Below are positions 35,890 to 44,234 of a stretch of DNA of 64,000 bases, piece after piece. Position 1 is the first letter of the stretch; each line of letters starts with the position of its first letter. A program made the position numbers and the translations under genes. Source of the DNA: Proteus penneri. GTDB lineage: Bacteria; Pseudomonadota; Gammaproteobacteria; Enterobacterales; Enterobacteriaceae. The notes under the pieces were generated by a model that ran no database searches, was not told where the DNA came from, and worked only from the letters and a program-made list of their open reading frames with translations. Location: contig NZ_PHFJ01000003.1 in assembly GCF_003144535.1 (NCBI RefSeq), positions 186,001 through 250,000 of the forward strand, read 5' to 3'.

Positions 35890-35916
35890 GAACTCTCTGG
35901 AGTTTCGGGAGAGTTC
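35890..35916. terminator. Hairpin after HEPN-like gene
   Basis: GAACTCTC / GAGAGTTC, an 8-bp stem with an 11-nt loop between the convergent HEPN-like and 140-residue genes. No long T-run. Confidence 0.5.
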
Positions 35917-35976
35917 AACCTGTAAGAGCTAATTACAAATCGACATATTTATTTTTTGCTCTGTTTACTCAAAGTA

Positions 35977-36399
35977 TCAAACAGCTTTCGACACATTAAG
36001 TGCCCTTAATAAACCTTCAGGCAATTGCTCTTCCAGTGAAGCATTAGAAACAATCACAAGACCATACATAGATATCCATGTATTCGTTTGTTGTAAGTGT
36101 CCTTGAATAAATTGCTTCGCTTTCTCTAACAAATAAACACAGCTCTCTTGTGTATTTTTGCGCCAATAAGATTCAATCGCCACCAGCAATGGGTCGCCTG
36201 CATCATTAATCTTTTGTGTGCCGATTCGATATTGCTTTTTACCTGCGGGAGATGTCGTGCAAATTAGTTGTGTCAGTTGTTGAGTTTCACCATCAGCCGT
36301 ATGGATATTCGCCGTTAAAATGGCTGAAGTATTCATTTCACTGTCTGTTTCTGAGGCATAGTGAAGACTAAACTGTAATTCGCTTATCTCTTTTGACAT
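35977..36399 (-). CDS. Hypothetical phage protein downstream of structured leader
   Basis: A 140-residue protein, MSKEISELQFSLHYASETDS..., of mixed alpha/beta character with ILTANIHTADGETQQL and WISMYGLVIVSNASLEEQL. No family recognised. It is the first gene of the lysis-late operon after the accessory locus. The 56-nt element (36431-36486) ends 31 bases before its start codon, so it is the natural target of any regulation by that element. Confidence 0.6.
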   Translation of the reverse strand: MSKEISELQFSLHYASETDSEMNTSAILTANIHTADGETQQLTQLICTTSPAGKKQYRIGTQKINDAGDPLLVAIESYWRKNTQESCVYLLEKAKQFIQGHLQQTNTWISMYGLVIVSNASLEEQLPEGLLRALNVSKAV

Positions 36400-36430
36400 A
36401 ACATTTACCGATTTATTTAGTTAATAAGGT

Positions 36431-36486
36431 GCCGACTCACAGCTCTTGTGTGAACGGTATAAGTGGGTGTTGATTCTGTGGTCGGC
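36431..36486 (-). ncRNA. 56-nt structured leader element, copy A
   Basis: GCCGAC (36431-36436) pairs with GTCGGC (36481-36486); one-base bulge at 36437; CACAG (36438-36442) pairs with CTGTG (36476-36480). The stem is 11 bp around a 33-nt loop, exactly the layout of 2829-2884. Between copies the loop has diverged while the stem has one compensatory change and the CACAAGAG strand is kept. CACAG can also pair with TTGTG (36446-36450) to form a small alternative hairpin, so two states are possible. Confidence 0.55.
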
Positions 36487-36538
36487 GTAGATGAAAAGGC
36501 TACAAAGTAACCTTATTTAATTTATGGTTGAATATATT

Positions 36539-36557
36539 AATGAGAATAATTATCATT
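36539..36557. promoter_or_regulatory. Fur-box-like palindrome
   Basis: AATGAGAATAATTATCATT is a near-perfect dyad. Its core GAGAAT-A-ATTATC differs from the Fur motif GATAAT-n-ATTATC at one base. It lies between the structured element and a plus-strand terminator in the locus where Stx1 phages carry the Fur-controlled stx promoter. No toxin is next to it now. Confidence 0.5.
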
Positions 36558-36572
36558 ACATATGTATCAAAT

Positions 36573-36670
36573 TTGACAGGTCTGATACGAATTAGTACGA
36601 CATGACTTACATTGCTTCTTGCGTTTATTTTATATGCCGATATGACTCCTAGCGTATCGGCATTTTTTTA
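36573..36670 (+). ncRNA. Possible small transcript with terminator
   Basis: TTGACA at 36573-36578 is followed 17 bases later by a poor -10 (TACGAC). A strong terminator follows: ATGCCGATA / TATCGGCAT (36634-36642, 36655-36663) and seven T. A transcript of about 65 nt would result. The terminator is well supported; the promoter is weak. Confidence 0.4.
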
Positions 36671-36851
36671 TTGTGTGTTGTGTAATCTCTTGTACTTACA
36701 ATTTACATGTATCCGTTCAACGCCAAAAAACGAATATAGGTAAGGTCAAAAATGGAGTGACTAGACTCCTCTATCTTATTCGAGGTGCAATTCACTAAAA
36801 CACAACTTTTATTACTATTGATATAAGTTAGAATTAAACTACTTTCAACTT

Positions 36852-37514
36852 TTGATGGTTGTTTATATGTTTAACCTTAGTCCTGCTATGCTCGGGTTCC
36901 TTGGTGGTGCCGTTGCTATCGGATTTCCACTTTTATTTAATTTGCTCAAAGAAATAGCTTTTGATCGGAAAAAGATGACAGTAGAACGCAATTATATTGG
37001 TGTTCAGCTTGTATTTATTTTGGATAAATTTGTTAGTGAATGTGCAGAAGTTTCATGGGATAGAGGGTTTGATGAAACCTATCATGAACCTGACTCCCCT
37101 GAATGTTTAAGCCCTCGAGTCGAACCTCCCATCTTCGATATGAGTACAGTGAGGGGTGAGTACAAATACCTTGAACCAGCACTCATTTACAAATTGCAAT
37201 CCATCGATATTGAATTATTGAAAATCAAACAAGAACTTCAAGAAATGACATCTGATCTAAATTTTGGTCCAGAATTTATGGATCGCTATATTTTGTTAAG
37301 ACGTGAACGTTATACAGATCTAGGATTGCACGTTAATCAATTATCAGAAGATATCCGTGATAAATTGAAAATAGATTCTGATCATGGATGGAAACCTAAA
37401 GATAGCTTGCTTAGAAGCAAGAAACAGATTCTCCGTATCAAATCAAAATCAGCTTTCAACAAAAAGTTAAAAAAAGCTGAACGGATGATGCACTCGAAAC
37501 AACAGCTATTTTAA
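36852..37514 (+). CDS. Hypothetical membrane-anchored helical protein
   Basis: A 220-residue protein with one N-terminal membrane segment (AMLGFLGGAVAIGFPLLFNL) and a cytoplasmic, charged, helical remainder (LQSIDIELLKIKQELQEMTS; Lys-rich C-terminus RMMHSKQQLF). The start may be the internal Met of MFNLSPAM. No family recognised. First gene of the accessory locus on the plus strand. Confidence 0.5.
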   Translation: MMVVYMFNLSPAMLGFLGGAVAIGFPLLFNLLKEIAFDRKKMTVERNYIGVQLVFILDKFVSECAEVSWDRGFDETYHEPDSPECLSPRVEPPIFDMSTVRGEYKYLEPALIYKLQSIDIELLKIKQELQEMTSDLNFGPEFMDRYILLRRERYTDLGLHVNQLSEDIRDKLKIDSDHGWKPKDSLLRSKKQILRIKSKSAFNKKLKKAERMMHSKQQLF

Positions 37515-37556
37515 TTATTTCCACATTTTATCTAATTTTTTAGGATACTCTATCGA

Positions 37557-37892
37557 ATGAAGAAAAAGATTTTAAGCTGGCTTGAATTTATTACTATTGG
37601 CTTAGCAATAACCTTCGTCTTTCCTGTACATGCTACAACTACTGAAACAATAATCAGGGCAGTGTGTACCTCTGAAAGTGGTTTAAATACAAAATATTAT
37701 CAGCAAGGTATAGAAGTATGGGGTGGAGATTTCTTTTATGATGGTTCACCAATGGAAAAATGGCTGAGCGCTCAAGACAAAAGATCTGGTGGTTTAGGTG
37801 ATTATACTTGCTACATCCAGAAAGTAGCGACTCCTTATCCTAAATCTGTGATAGATGCTTTAAAAGCGTCAAAAAATAACTTTAAAAATTAA
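37557..37892 (+). CDS. Hypothetical secreted protein
   Basis: A 111-residue protein with a signal peptide (ITIGLAITFVFPVHA, cleavage after HA near residue 27) and two Cys residues in the mature chain (AVCTSESG, DYTCYIQK). It follows the membrane protein by 42 bases. No family recognised. Confidence 0.5.
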   Translation: MKKKILSWLEFITIGLAITFVFPVHATTTETIIRAVCTSESGLNTKYYQQGIEVWGGDFFYDGSPMEKWLSAQDKRSGGLGDYTCYIQKVATPYPKSVIDALKASKNNFKN

Positions 37893-38023
37893 AATGAACA
37901 TTGTAACGATATTTCATTACATCAAAATATTTTAAAAAGTAGTCTTATCCTTTAAAAAGAGCAGGTTAACTAATCTTATTACTTAACAAACGAAAAGATT
38001 AACTTCTGTGCATAGGAAATAAA

Positions 38024-38860
38024 ATGATCGATGACCCATTACCAGAGAACTGGCAAGACCTCCAGACAGGGGTTCAACGTATATTCCGTAATGTTGGCTT
38101 ACTTGCAGAAGTTGAGGTCGATTTAGAAACCCCGCGTGGCTCGGTGAATGTGGATGTTCTCGCGACAGATGTTAGGAGCGTGGACAAAATCAGATATATC
38201 GTGGAATGCAAAAACTGGGGTAGTTCTATACCACAGACAGTGGTCCATTCGTTCACTACGGTAATGCATGAAACTGGGGCTAACATTGGATTTATTATTT
38301 CAAAGCATGGGCTTCAGCGAGGTGCTAAACAGTACACTCAAAACACCAATATTATTGGGATGACATACCTGGAGTTCCAACAAAGGTATTTTGAGGCTTG
38401 GTGGTATAGGTACTTTTGTCCACGTATCGGTGATGCTGCAGACGAACCACTTCAGTACGTCGAACCAATCAACTCTAAGCGAGATCGCGAATACGCCAAG
38501 CTTAGCCTTCAAGCACAAGAGAAGTTCGATCAGTTAAGGCGAGAGAAAGGTGCATCAGTCATGGTTCTTTCTATGTTCAATTACAAGTTTATGTCAAAAG
38601 CATTAAACACTGGCAACTTGCTAGAAGTCCCAAAGAATTTGGATGATTTTAAGACCAGAGTTCTCTCCCAAATTTGTCCTCACATTGAACTGTATTGCGA
38701 TACGTACAGAGAGCTACTAAAAATCATATTAGAATACTTATCAGACACCAAAGCAGAGTTTGATACAATATTTGGTGGAGCCATCTTTGAACCGCCAATT
38801 AGTATAACGGGGATTACTGCTGATGGTCCCCCTTTGGAAGATGGCAGCTATCATCATTAG
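38024..38860 (+). CDS. Mrr-like restriction endonuclease family protein
   Basis: A 278-residue protein. Residues about 10-115 form a PD-(D/E)xK fold of the Mrr_cat/RecB-like type: DLQTGVQRIFRNVGLLAEVE, then VNVDVLATD, then YIVECKNWGSSIPQTVVHSF with the catalytic Asp and E-x-K. GFIISKHGLQRGAKQY completes the domain. Such proteins cut modified or foreign DNA. Its base composition is visibly less AT-rich than its neighbours, pointing to a different source. A defence role is inference. Confidence 0.7.
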   Translation: MIDDPLPENWQDLQTGVQRIFRNVGLLAEVEVDLETPRGSVNVDVLATDVRSVDKIRYIVECKNWGSSIPQTVVHSFTTVMHETGANIGFIISKHGLQRGAKQYTQNTNIIGMTYLEFQQRYFEAWWYRYFCPRIGDAADEPLQYVEPINSKRDREYAKLSLQAQEKFDQLRREKGASVMVLSMFNYKFMSKALNTGNLLEVPKNLDDFKTRVLSQICPHIELYCDTYRELLKIILEYLSDTKAEFDTIFGGAIFEPPISITGITADGPPLEDGSYHH

Positions 38861-38996
38861 CTTTCATACATAGCCCATGCTCCCGTATGTCCGCTCTTCG
38901 CTCAAACCAGACTGTCCACTCTAATTATGTTCGGCTTACAAATCTTGTGAACTCAACTTTGAATTAGTGAAATTTAAACCCCTCACAAAAACAATT

Positions 38997-39021
38997 AAGG
39001 CTACACATTATGCGTAGCCTT
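38997..39021. terminator. Hairpin before hsp20, copy A
   Basis: The second copy of the hairpin at 6309-6333 with one changed base. It lies between the Mrr-like gene (plus) and hsp20 (minus). Confidence 0.65.
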
Positions 39022-39047
39022 AATCTTATTTACGTTATATAACTCAA

Positions 39048-39506
39048 TTATCTTTTGTCTTTATTTTCTATCGCTATTGTTTGCCGTTTTTCTTCTTCAG
39101 GTAATTCATACTCAATAGCAATAGTCAGAAGTCCACTTGATAAATCGGCTTTTTCTATTTTAACATTTTTACCGAGGTCAAATTGCAACGTAAATTGACC
39201 TTGAGATATACCTCGGTGGATCCATTTATCATTGTCTTCTTCTGATTTTTCTTCTTTTTTCCCTTCAATCAATAAACGACTTCCTTTTAATGAAACCGAT
39301 AAGTCATTTTCTTGATATCCAGGCACACTCACCGTCAGTTCATAATGGTTATCATCAATCTGTTTCAGGTTATAAGTCTGAATTGGTGATGCAATAGGCT
39401 TACTGCCTGTTAACTGACTAAACAGGCGATCTATCTGATCAAAACGGTTTGAAAGTAAGTTATCAGATAATGTTGGGAATAATGAAAAAGGTTTAATGTT
39501 AGGCAT
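39048..39506 (-). CDS. Small heat shock protein Hsp20 (IbpA/B-like), copy A
   Basis: Near-identical twin of 6360-6818, differing at residue 42 (Ile here) and the last residue (Arg here). Same alpha-crystallin domain and same promoter-side sequence. It lies inside the locus between lysis genes and Q of prophage A. Confidence 0.9.
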   Translation of the reverse strand: MPNIKPFSLFPTLSDNLLSNRFDQIDRLFSQLTGSKPIASPIQTYNLKQIDDNHYELTVSVPGYQENDLSVSLKGSRLLIEGKKEEKSEEDNDKWIHRGISQGQFTLQFDLGKNVKIEKADLSSGLLTIAIEYELPEEEKRQTIAIENKDKR

Positions 39507-39642
39507 ATAACTCCTCCTTCAGTATTTAGTGAATTATGGGCGGTCTCTTATTTACCCAAAATATAAATATGAACGAGCAAGTATTTTTCAAGCCCTAAAA
39601 TCTAAATTTTTTATCTTTAACTAATATGAGATTATAGATAAC

Positions 39643-39668
39643 AAAAAACCCCGCCGAAGCGAGGTTTT
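39643..39668 (-). terminator. Terminator after csp unit, copy A
   Basis: Same CCTCGC-TTCG-GCGGGG hairpin plus six T on the minus strand as at 6955-6980. Confidence 0.8.
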
Positions 39669-39689
39669 GTATATTCAACTATTTAATGC

Positions 39690-39830
39690 TCAACTCATTT
39701 GAGCTGTCATCACACTTTTGCAAAAGATACATTTTGCGCCGTGTGGGTTGTTCACTGTGACATCAAATTGTGATGTTCTATATTGTGAACCGCAACACCT
39801 TGGGCATTTAAAATAGAGGCGAATAGTAAT
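39690..39830 (-). CDS. Small zinc-ribbon protein, non-AUG start, copy A
   Basis: 46 residues from the ATT at 39828-39830 to TGA (39690-39692). It differs from the 7002-7139 copy by an in-frame insertion in the first Cys cluster (CPRCCG rather than CPCCG) and by the stop codon used, with no frameshift. The retained frame supports that the peptide is made. It follows csp by 7 bases. Confidence 0.7.
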   Translation of the reverse strand: MTIRLYFKCPRCCGSQYRTSQFDVTVNNPHGAKCIFCKSVMTAQMS

Positions 39831-39837
39831 AGCGCCT

Positions 39838-40050
39838 TTAGAGAGCCACCACGTTGCCGGCTGCTGGGCCTTTCATACCATTTTCCATGGTGAATGAAAC
39901 TTGTTGGCCTTCCGCTAATGTTTTAAAGCTATCACTTTGGATTGCAGAGAAATGTACGAATACATCTTTGCTGCCATCAGCTGGAGTAATAAAACCAAAA
40001 CCTTTACCTTCATCGAACCATTTTACTGTACCAGTCATTGTATTAGACAT
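39838..40050 (-). CDS. Cold shock protein, CspA family, copy A
   Basis: 70 residues, identical in sequence to the product of 7147-7359, with both RNA-binding motifs. The DNA differs only at a few silent sites, so the duplication is recent or kept uniform by recombination. Confidence 0.95.
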   Translation of the reverse strand: MSNTMTGTVKWFDEGKGFGFITPADGSKDVFVHFSAIQSDSFKTLAEGQQVSFTMENGMKGPAAGNVVAL

Positions 40051-40257
40051 AGAATTTCCTTTAATTTATTTAATTTGCCATAAGGCATATGCGGTTTGTT
40101 TTGTATTTTTACTTATGGGTATTAATTAGAAGGAATTCACAATGAAGAGGTATCGAGGATAACGCTAAACGGGAACAACTTTAAACTTACTAACATAAAT
40201 AGGTCTGTACTTCCAAACCAGTGACGCTATTAAGCCATAGAAAAATGCAGATAGCAA
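40051..40257 (-). promoter_or_regulatory. csp promoter and leader, copy A
   Basis: Same leader as 7360-7566, including the cold-box-like GTACAGA (minus strand, 40204-40210). Homology stops near 40280, which marks the end of the duplicated block. Confidence 0.6.
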
Positions 40258-40466
40258 ACTTTATTTTTTAGCGGTAAATCAGCTTAAGTACCACCAGCTC
40301 TCCCCTAATAACTTAACGAAATCTTTAATTGGTAAGATATATGACATTAAAGACTACTCTTATCACAATACTAGATTTTTTGCGTACGCGTTAGTTTTTT
40401 TGATCAATTATCTGGGCTAATATGACATAAGTAATTATTATGTATTAGAACAGGAATAATAAAAAA

Positions 40467-41597
40467 ATGGCAACAATTGAAATTAAAAATGTCATTATCC
40501 ATGAGTTTATAAAGGAAGCAAAGAAACCCGTTGATAAGAGCAAGATGTTTAATTTTAGGGATAGCGTACTAGATCCTAAAAATCAAAATGTCTCAGGATT
40601 AGTATCAACGATTACTGGTTTATATGGAAAAAAAGGCAACTCGGCATATTACGGTATCTTTAAAGAAGATACGACCAAACGAGGTCCTATTCCTAATAAA
40701 TTTGAAGAATATTTCGTATATGGCGATAAAAATATACAAAATTTTATCGACTTTACAGTATCTATAACAAAACAAATAGCAGAGGAAGCTGAAAAGGAAA
40801 TTTGGTCTTCTGGCGGTTTTTTAATTTATGCCGACTATTTATCTGATGCAACAAGATATTTCATTATAACAATGGTAAAAAATAAGCCTGGAATGCGAAT
40901 TAGCTCTAAATTAGAGCCCGAAGAGTTAGAACAATTAGATCTATCAAAAATTCATCAAGCCGCAAGAATCAACTTTTCACGTTATGAACAGTACCAAAAT
41001 TCAGCTAAAGTAGAAAAATCAGATCTAAATTACCTTAGTTTTATAAGCAAAACACCAAACACTAACGCTGCTAGCTATTTTATTACAGCATTAGGATGTG
41101 ATAAAGGTATATCATCAACAAAAGCCACACAACAATTACCTTATGAAATAAAGAAATTTTTTGAGTCACATGAGGAATTAAAACCATCATCCTTAAACTT
41201 TAGAAAAAAAGTTATAGATTATTTAGGTGATAAAATATCCAATAATCAACCAGCCAAGTTATCAGATATTGAGGACATGGCAAAAACACATATGACTAAT
41301 ATAGATGATGAACGAAAAGAAACTCTTGTTAGTCTTCTAATTGAAAGATTAAATAGCGATGAAGTACAAATTCCTTCAGAATTTAATGTGAATAAAGCCG
41401 CTTATGAAAAAATGAAAAATATTTCATATAAATCAGCGGGGTTTGGTTATACTTTTGAGAAAAATATGTTGGGAATTAACAAGAGTGCTAGTGTTTGTTA
41501 TAACCCAAAAGAGAAATCGCTTACTTTCACTAGCTTGCCTGAGTCCGCGCAGTTGGATATTATCAAAGCTCTAAAAGAACAAGGATTAATTCAATAA
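40467..41597 (+). CDS. Nucleoid-associated protein, NdpA/YejK family
   Basis: A 376-residue protein of the 37-kDa nucleoid-associated family (PF04245). Seen: IEIKNVIIHEFIKEA at the start, GFLIYADYLSDATRYFIITM VKNK region near 115-140, LDLSKIHQAARINFSRYEQY, DLNYLSFISKTPNTNAASYF ITALGC, and KKFFESHEEL. Host YejK binds DNA and topoisomerase IV. A phage or defence-linked homologue could sense or alter DNA. It starts an apparent two-gene operon with the membrane protein 9 bases downstream. Confidence 0.75.
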   Translation: MATIEIKNVIIHEFIKEAKKPVDKSKMFNFRDSVLDPKNQNVSGLVSTITGLYGKKGNSAYYGIFKEDTTKRGPIPNKFEEYFVYGDKNIQNFIDFTVSITKQIAEEAEKEIWSSGGFLIYADYLSDATRYFIITMVKNKPGMRISSKLEPEELEQLDLSKIHQAARINFSRYEQYQNSAKVEKSDLNYLSFISKTPNTNAASYFITALGCDKGISSTKATQQLPYEIKKFFESHEELKPSSLNFRKKVIDYLGDKISNNQPAKLSDIEDMAKTHMTNIDDERKETLVSLLIERLNSDEVQIPSEFNVNKAAYEKMKNISYKSAGFGYTFEKNMLGINKSASVCYNPKEKSLTFTSLPESAQLDIIKALKEQGLIQ

Positions 41598-41606
41598 ACT
41601 TATAAA

Positions 41607-42830
41607 ATGAACATGTTAGAAGATATTGTTAATTTATACAGAACAACTGGATGCCCAAAATGGAGCAATCGGCGCTTTAATGTGAGCTTAACAACCTATT
41701 GTGATTCTTTGCATCATTCCGTTTCCACTCTGTATAATTCATCAATACCTATTCTTGAGGATATTGTTCTTGATGGTAAATTATTCTTACCTAGTGACCC
41801 AGATTCCTCCAATATCCCAGAAGAGTGGTCAAAAATAGAGTTAACATGTATTACTCCTTCAAACTCTGAAAACAGGTTTTACTCTTGCATTGATGATTTA
41901 TTATCAATCAATTCAGTTAAAAAAGGTGTTTTACCTAGATATTATTATTTAGTTGATACAAATTATTTTTCTGAGGATAACAATAAACCAGATGATATTA
42001 TAAAGCTTAACAAACTATGTGACTTTATCGATAAATTATCTACTTTAGCCCACTATCATGATTCTCGAAATAGTGATGATGACTATAAACTTGTTTTTAT
42101 TAAAAATAATGAAAACGGAAAGTCAATATCTGCTATCTTAAATATTATTTTGACTAAAGATTTAATCGATATTGAAGATTTTGATTACTCGATTTTGGAT
42201 TTTTTCAGCGATCCTTCATCAAAAAACACTCCTCATTACCATGAAAAAGTTGGCATTTTCAGAAATACAATTGTGGAATTTGTTTGTGAAAATAAAGTAT
42301 CGTTTCAAGACATAATAAAAAATTGGAATGATTTCAATAAACTTTATTTAGACAATTTATCAACTTATTTAAATAACTTTTCATTTCATAAGGCTAGAAA
42401 AGAGATTGCAGAAGCTGAGGCTAACTTTGCAGAAAAGTTATCTAAAATAACTAGTGATATTGCTGGAAAGATATTATCTATCCCAGTATCGATGGCTGCA
42501 ACTATTGCAATTTTTAAATTAAATAACATAATCGAAATTAGTTTTGCAACTTTAGGTGTACTTATTACATCTATCTTTATGCATTTAGTCTTAATAAACC
42601 AATATAAACAATTAAATAGAGTTATACATGCTAAAGATTTAGTATTTAAGCCATTTGAAAATGATGAAAAAACATATCCACAAGAGTTACATGCTGATGT
42701 ACAAGAAGCATTAACGAGCTTAGATAAAAATCAAAAATTTACAAAATTTACTCTTATTTGTTTAATAACTATTACATGGATACCTTCAATTACTTCAATA
42801 ATACTGTTATCTTATTCAGCTATTAAATAA
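41607..42830 (+). CDS. Hypothetical two-helix membrane protein, NdpA partner
   Basis: A 407-residue protein. Residues 1-270 are soluble, Asn/Asp-rich with no known motif. A charged helix (FHKARKEIAEAEANFAEKLS) then leads to two adjacent membrane segments near 290-330 (ILSIPVSMAATIAIFKLN, FATLGVLITSIFMHLVLI) and a last one at the C-terminus (FTLICLITITWIPSITSIIL). The architecture, soluble sensor plus C-terminal membrane segments, is that of many abortive-infection effectors. It is coupled to the NdpA-like gene and ends 1 base from Q on the other strand. Confidence 0.55.
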   Translation: MNMLEDIVNLYRTTGCPKWSNRRFNVSLTTYCDSLHHSVSTLYNSSIPILEDIVLDGKLFLPSDPDSSNIPEEWSKIELTCITPSNSENRFYSCIDDLLSINSVKKGVLPRYYYLVDTNYFSEDNNKPDDIIKLNKLCDFIDKLSTLAHYHDSRNSDDDYKLVFIKNNENGKSISAILNIILTKDLIDIEDFDYSILDFFSDPSSKNTPHYHEKVGIFRNTIVEFVCENKVSFQDIIKNWNDFNKLYLDNLSTYLNNFSFHKARKEIAEAEANFAEKLSKITSDIAGKILSIPVSMAATIAIFKLNNIIEISFATLGVLITSIFMHLVLINQYKQLNRVIHAKDLVFKPFENDEKTYPQELHADVQEALTSLDKNQKFTKFTLICLITITWIPSITSIILLSYSAIK

Positions 42831-43181
42831 TTATGTTAAAATAGAAACTATTCCATTTATAAATCCTAATGCTGTTTGCACTTTTTTTCTTATAGTACCA
42901 TCTGAGCATTTCTTATATTTAGCTATATTTCTTAATGATATTCTATAAATAAAGTGTAACACTATTATTTCATATTCCTCGTAACAATATTGTTTTAATT
43001 TAGCAACACATTTATCTATTAAAATTCCTTCATCATCATTACATTGTGGGTATTTACTTCCAGAATAAGGTAAAACACCTTTAAAACCAGCAGCTATATT
43101 AGGCCAGTCAATATTACTATTATCGGCAACGGCCCATGCCCCCCATTTACTAACTAAATCATGAATATCAAAGTCTCTCAT
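42831..43181 (-). CDS. Q: Phage antitermination protein Q (PF06530 type)
   Basis: A 116-residue protein with the family start (LVSKWGAWAVADNSNIDWPN IAAGFKG pattern) and a C-terminal HTH-like CSDGTIRKKVQTALGFI. It turns on late genes by letting RNA polymerase pass terminators downstream of the late promoter. The lysis genes are 6-7 kb further on, separated by cargo. A fragment of a related Q is at 8525-8700. Confidence 0.85.
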   Translation of the reverse strand: MRDFDIHDLVSKWGAWAVADNSNIDWPNIAAGFKGVLPYSGSKYPQCNDDEGILIDKCVAKLKQYCYEEYEIIVLHFIYRISLRNIAKYKKCSDGTIRKKVQTALGFINGIVSILT

Positions 43182-43208
43182 ACTAATACTCCCCGTGCCG
43201 TATACACG

Positions 43209-44234
43209 TTAAACCAATGCTCCCATTCCTAATGAACGGTTTAAAAAAGAAAATAACAATTCGATTTGATTGCCGTAAGTGGCTTCCCACAATTTGGGAT
43301 CACGATGTAACTCGTCATGATGAATGCGACATAATGGAATAGTGAATAAGTCATGGGCTTTCGTTCCCATGCCTCCCATACCATGGCCGATGATATGATG
43401 TGGATCATCAGCTTGTTGTCCGCAAACACAACAAGGCTGTGTTTTTACCCATTGAAGCCACTGGGAATTTTCCCAACGGCGCATTTTAGGTTTAAGAAGA
43501 AATGAGGCTGGAGGTTCAGGATCGACAGTCACATTAATAACGGGTTTTATGGCATCTAAACGCGCATTCATTGCTGATAGTGCTGTCACTTCATTTGGAA
43601 CAATATCAGCTTCAGGAAAACCGCCATGCACCCTACGCTCTTTAGTTTTATCAGGCCAATTTAGAATACGGCGCAATATAGCATCAGGTAATTTATCAAC
43701 CAGTTTATGCATCACAGCAAAAGCAAAAAAATCAGGTATCGTCAGCGAATGGCTATCATCTAATCTCAAACGACTGCGAATAGTGTCTATCATCCAAGCA
43801 ATACGATTTTTATACGCTAATTCAGCAACCCACCCCGCCGATGAATTGCGAATATGATTATCATGATACCAACAAGTCCGTATCACACCGTCTTTATGCC
43901 ATGTGGTTGTTAATTCATGATGATGATAACTGTCATGTTCATCGTTGATCTGGCAGCAATGGATATTTCTGCCTATCCACATATTCATCGATACCAGCCC
44001 GCCCATAGCTTGGATCACTTTTTCATTATTCAAAAAGTCAATAATGTCCTTGTTATTCAATAATGGTTGTTCGTTCCCTGTTAATGCACCAGAAGGCCAT
44101 TTATTTAAACTCTTTGGTACATCACTAATAATCACACGAGAATGTTGTTTAAGTTGCTCAAGCAACTCCGCTTCAGGCTTCAATAAAACAACACCAAGAT
44201 CGGACTGAATATAGGGTGTTAATAATAATTTCAT
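43209..44234 (-). CDS. DUF968 family phage protein
   Basis: A 341-residue protein. The C-terminal 90 residues are the signature: RRWENSQWLQWVKTQPCCVC, DDPHHIIGHGMGGMGTKAHD, PLCRIHHDELH. The Cys pair and three His residues resemble an HNH or zinc fold. Such genes occupy the nin-region position before Q in lambdoid phages and may act in recombination. It overlaps the KilA-N gene by 4 bases. Confidence 0.85.
   Translation of the reverse strand: MKLLLTPYIQSDLGVVLLKPEAELLEQLKQHSRVIISDVPKSLNKWPSGALTGNEQPLLNNKDIIDFLNNEKVIQAMGGLVSMNMWIGRNIHCCQINDEHDSYHHHELTTTWHKDGVIRTCWYHDNHIRNSSAGWVAELAYKNRIAWMIDTIRSRLRLDDSHSLTIPDFFAFAVMHKLVDKLPDAILRRILNWPDKTKERRVHGGFPEADIVPNEVTALSAMNARLDAIKPVINVTVDPEPPASFLLKPKMRRWENSQWLQWVKTQPCCVCGQQADDPHHIIGHGMGGMGTKAHDLFTIPLCRIHHDELHRDPKLWEATYGNQIELLFSFLNRSLGMGALV

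Noticed and set aside
36139..36156. ACACAAGAGAGCTGTGT within the 140-residue gene, resembling part of the 56-nt element
   Set aside because: It lies in coding sequence (NTQESCV), has two extra bases, and lacks the outer stem; treated as chance.
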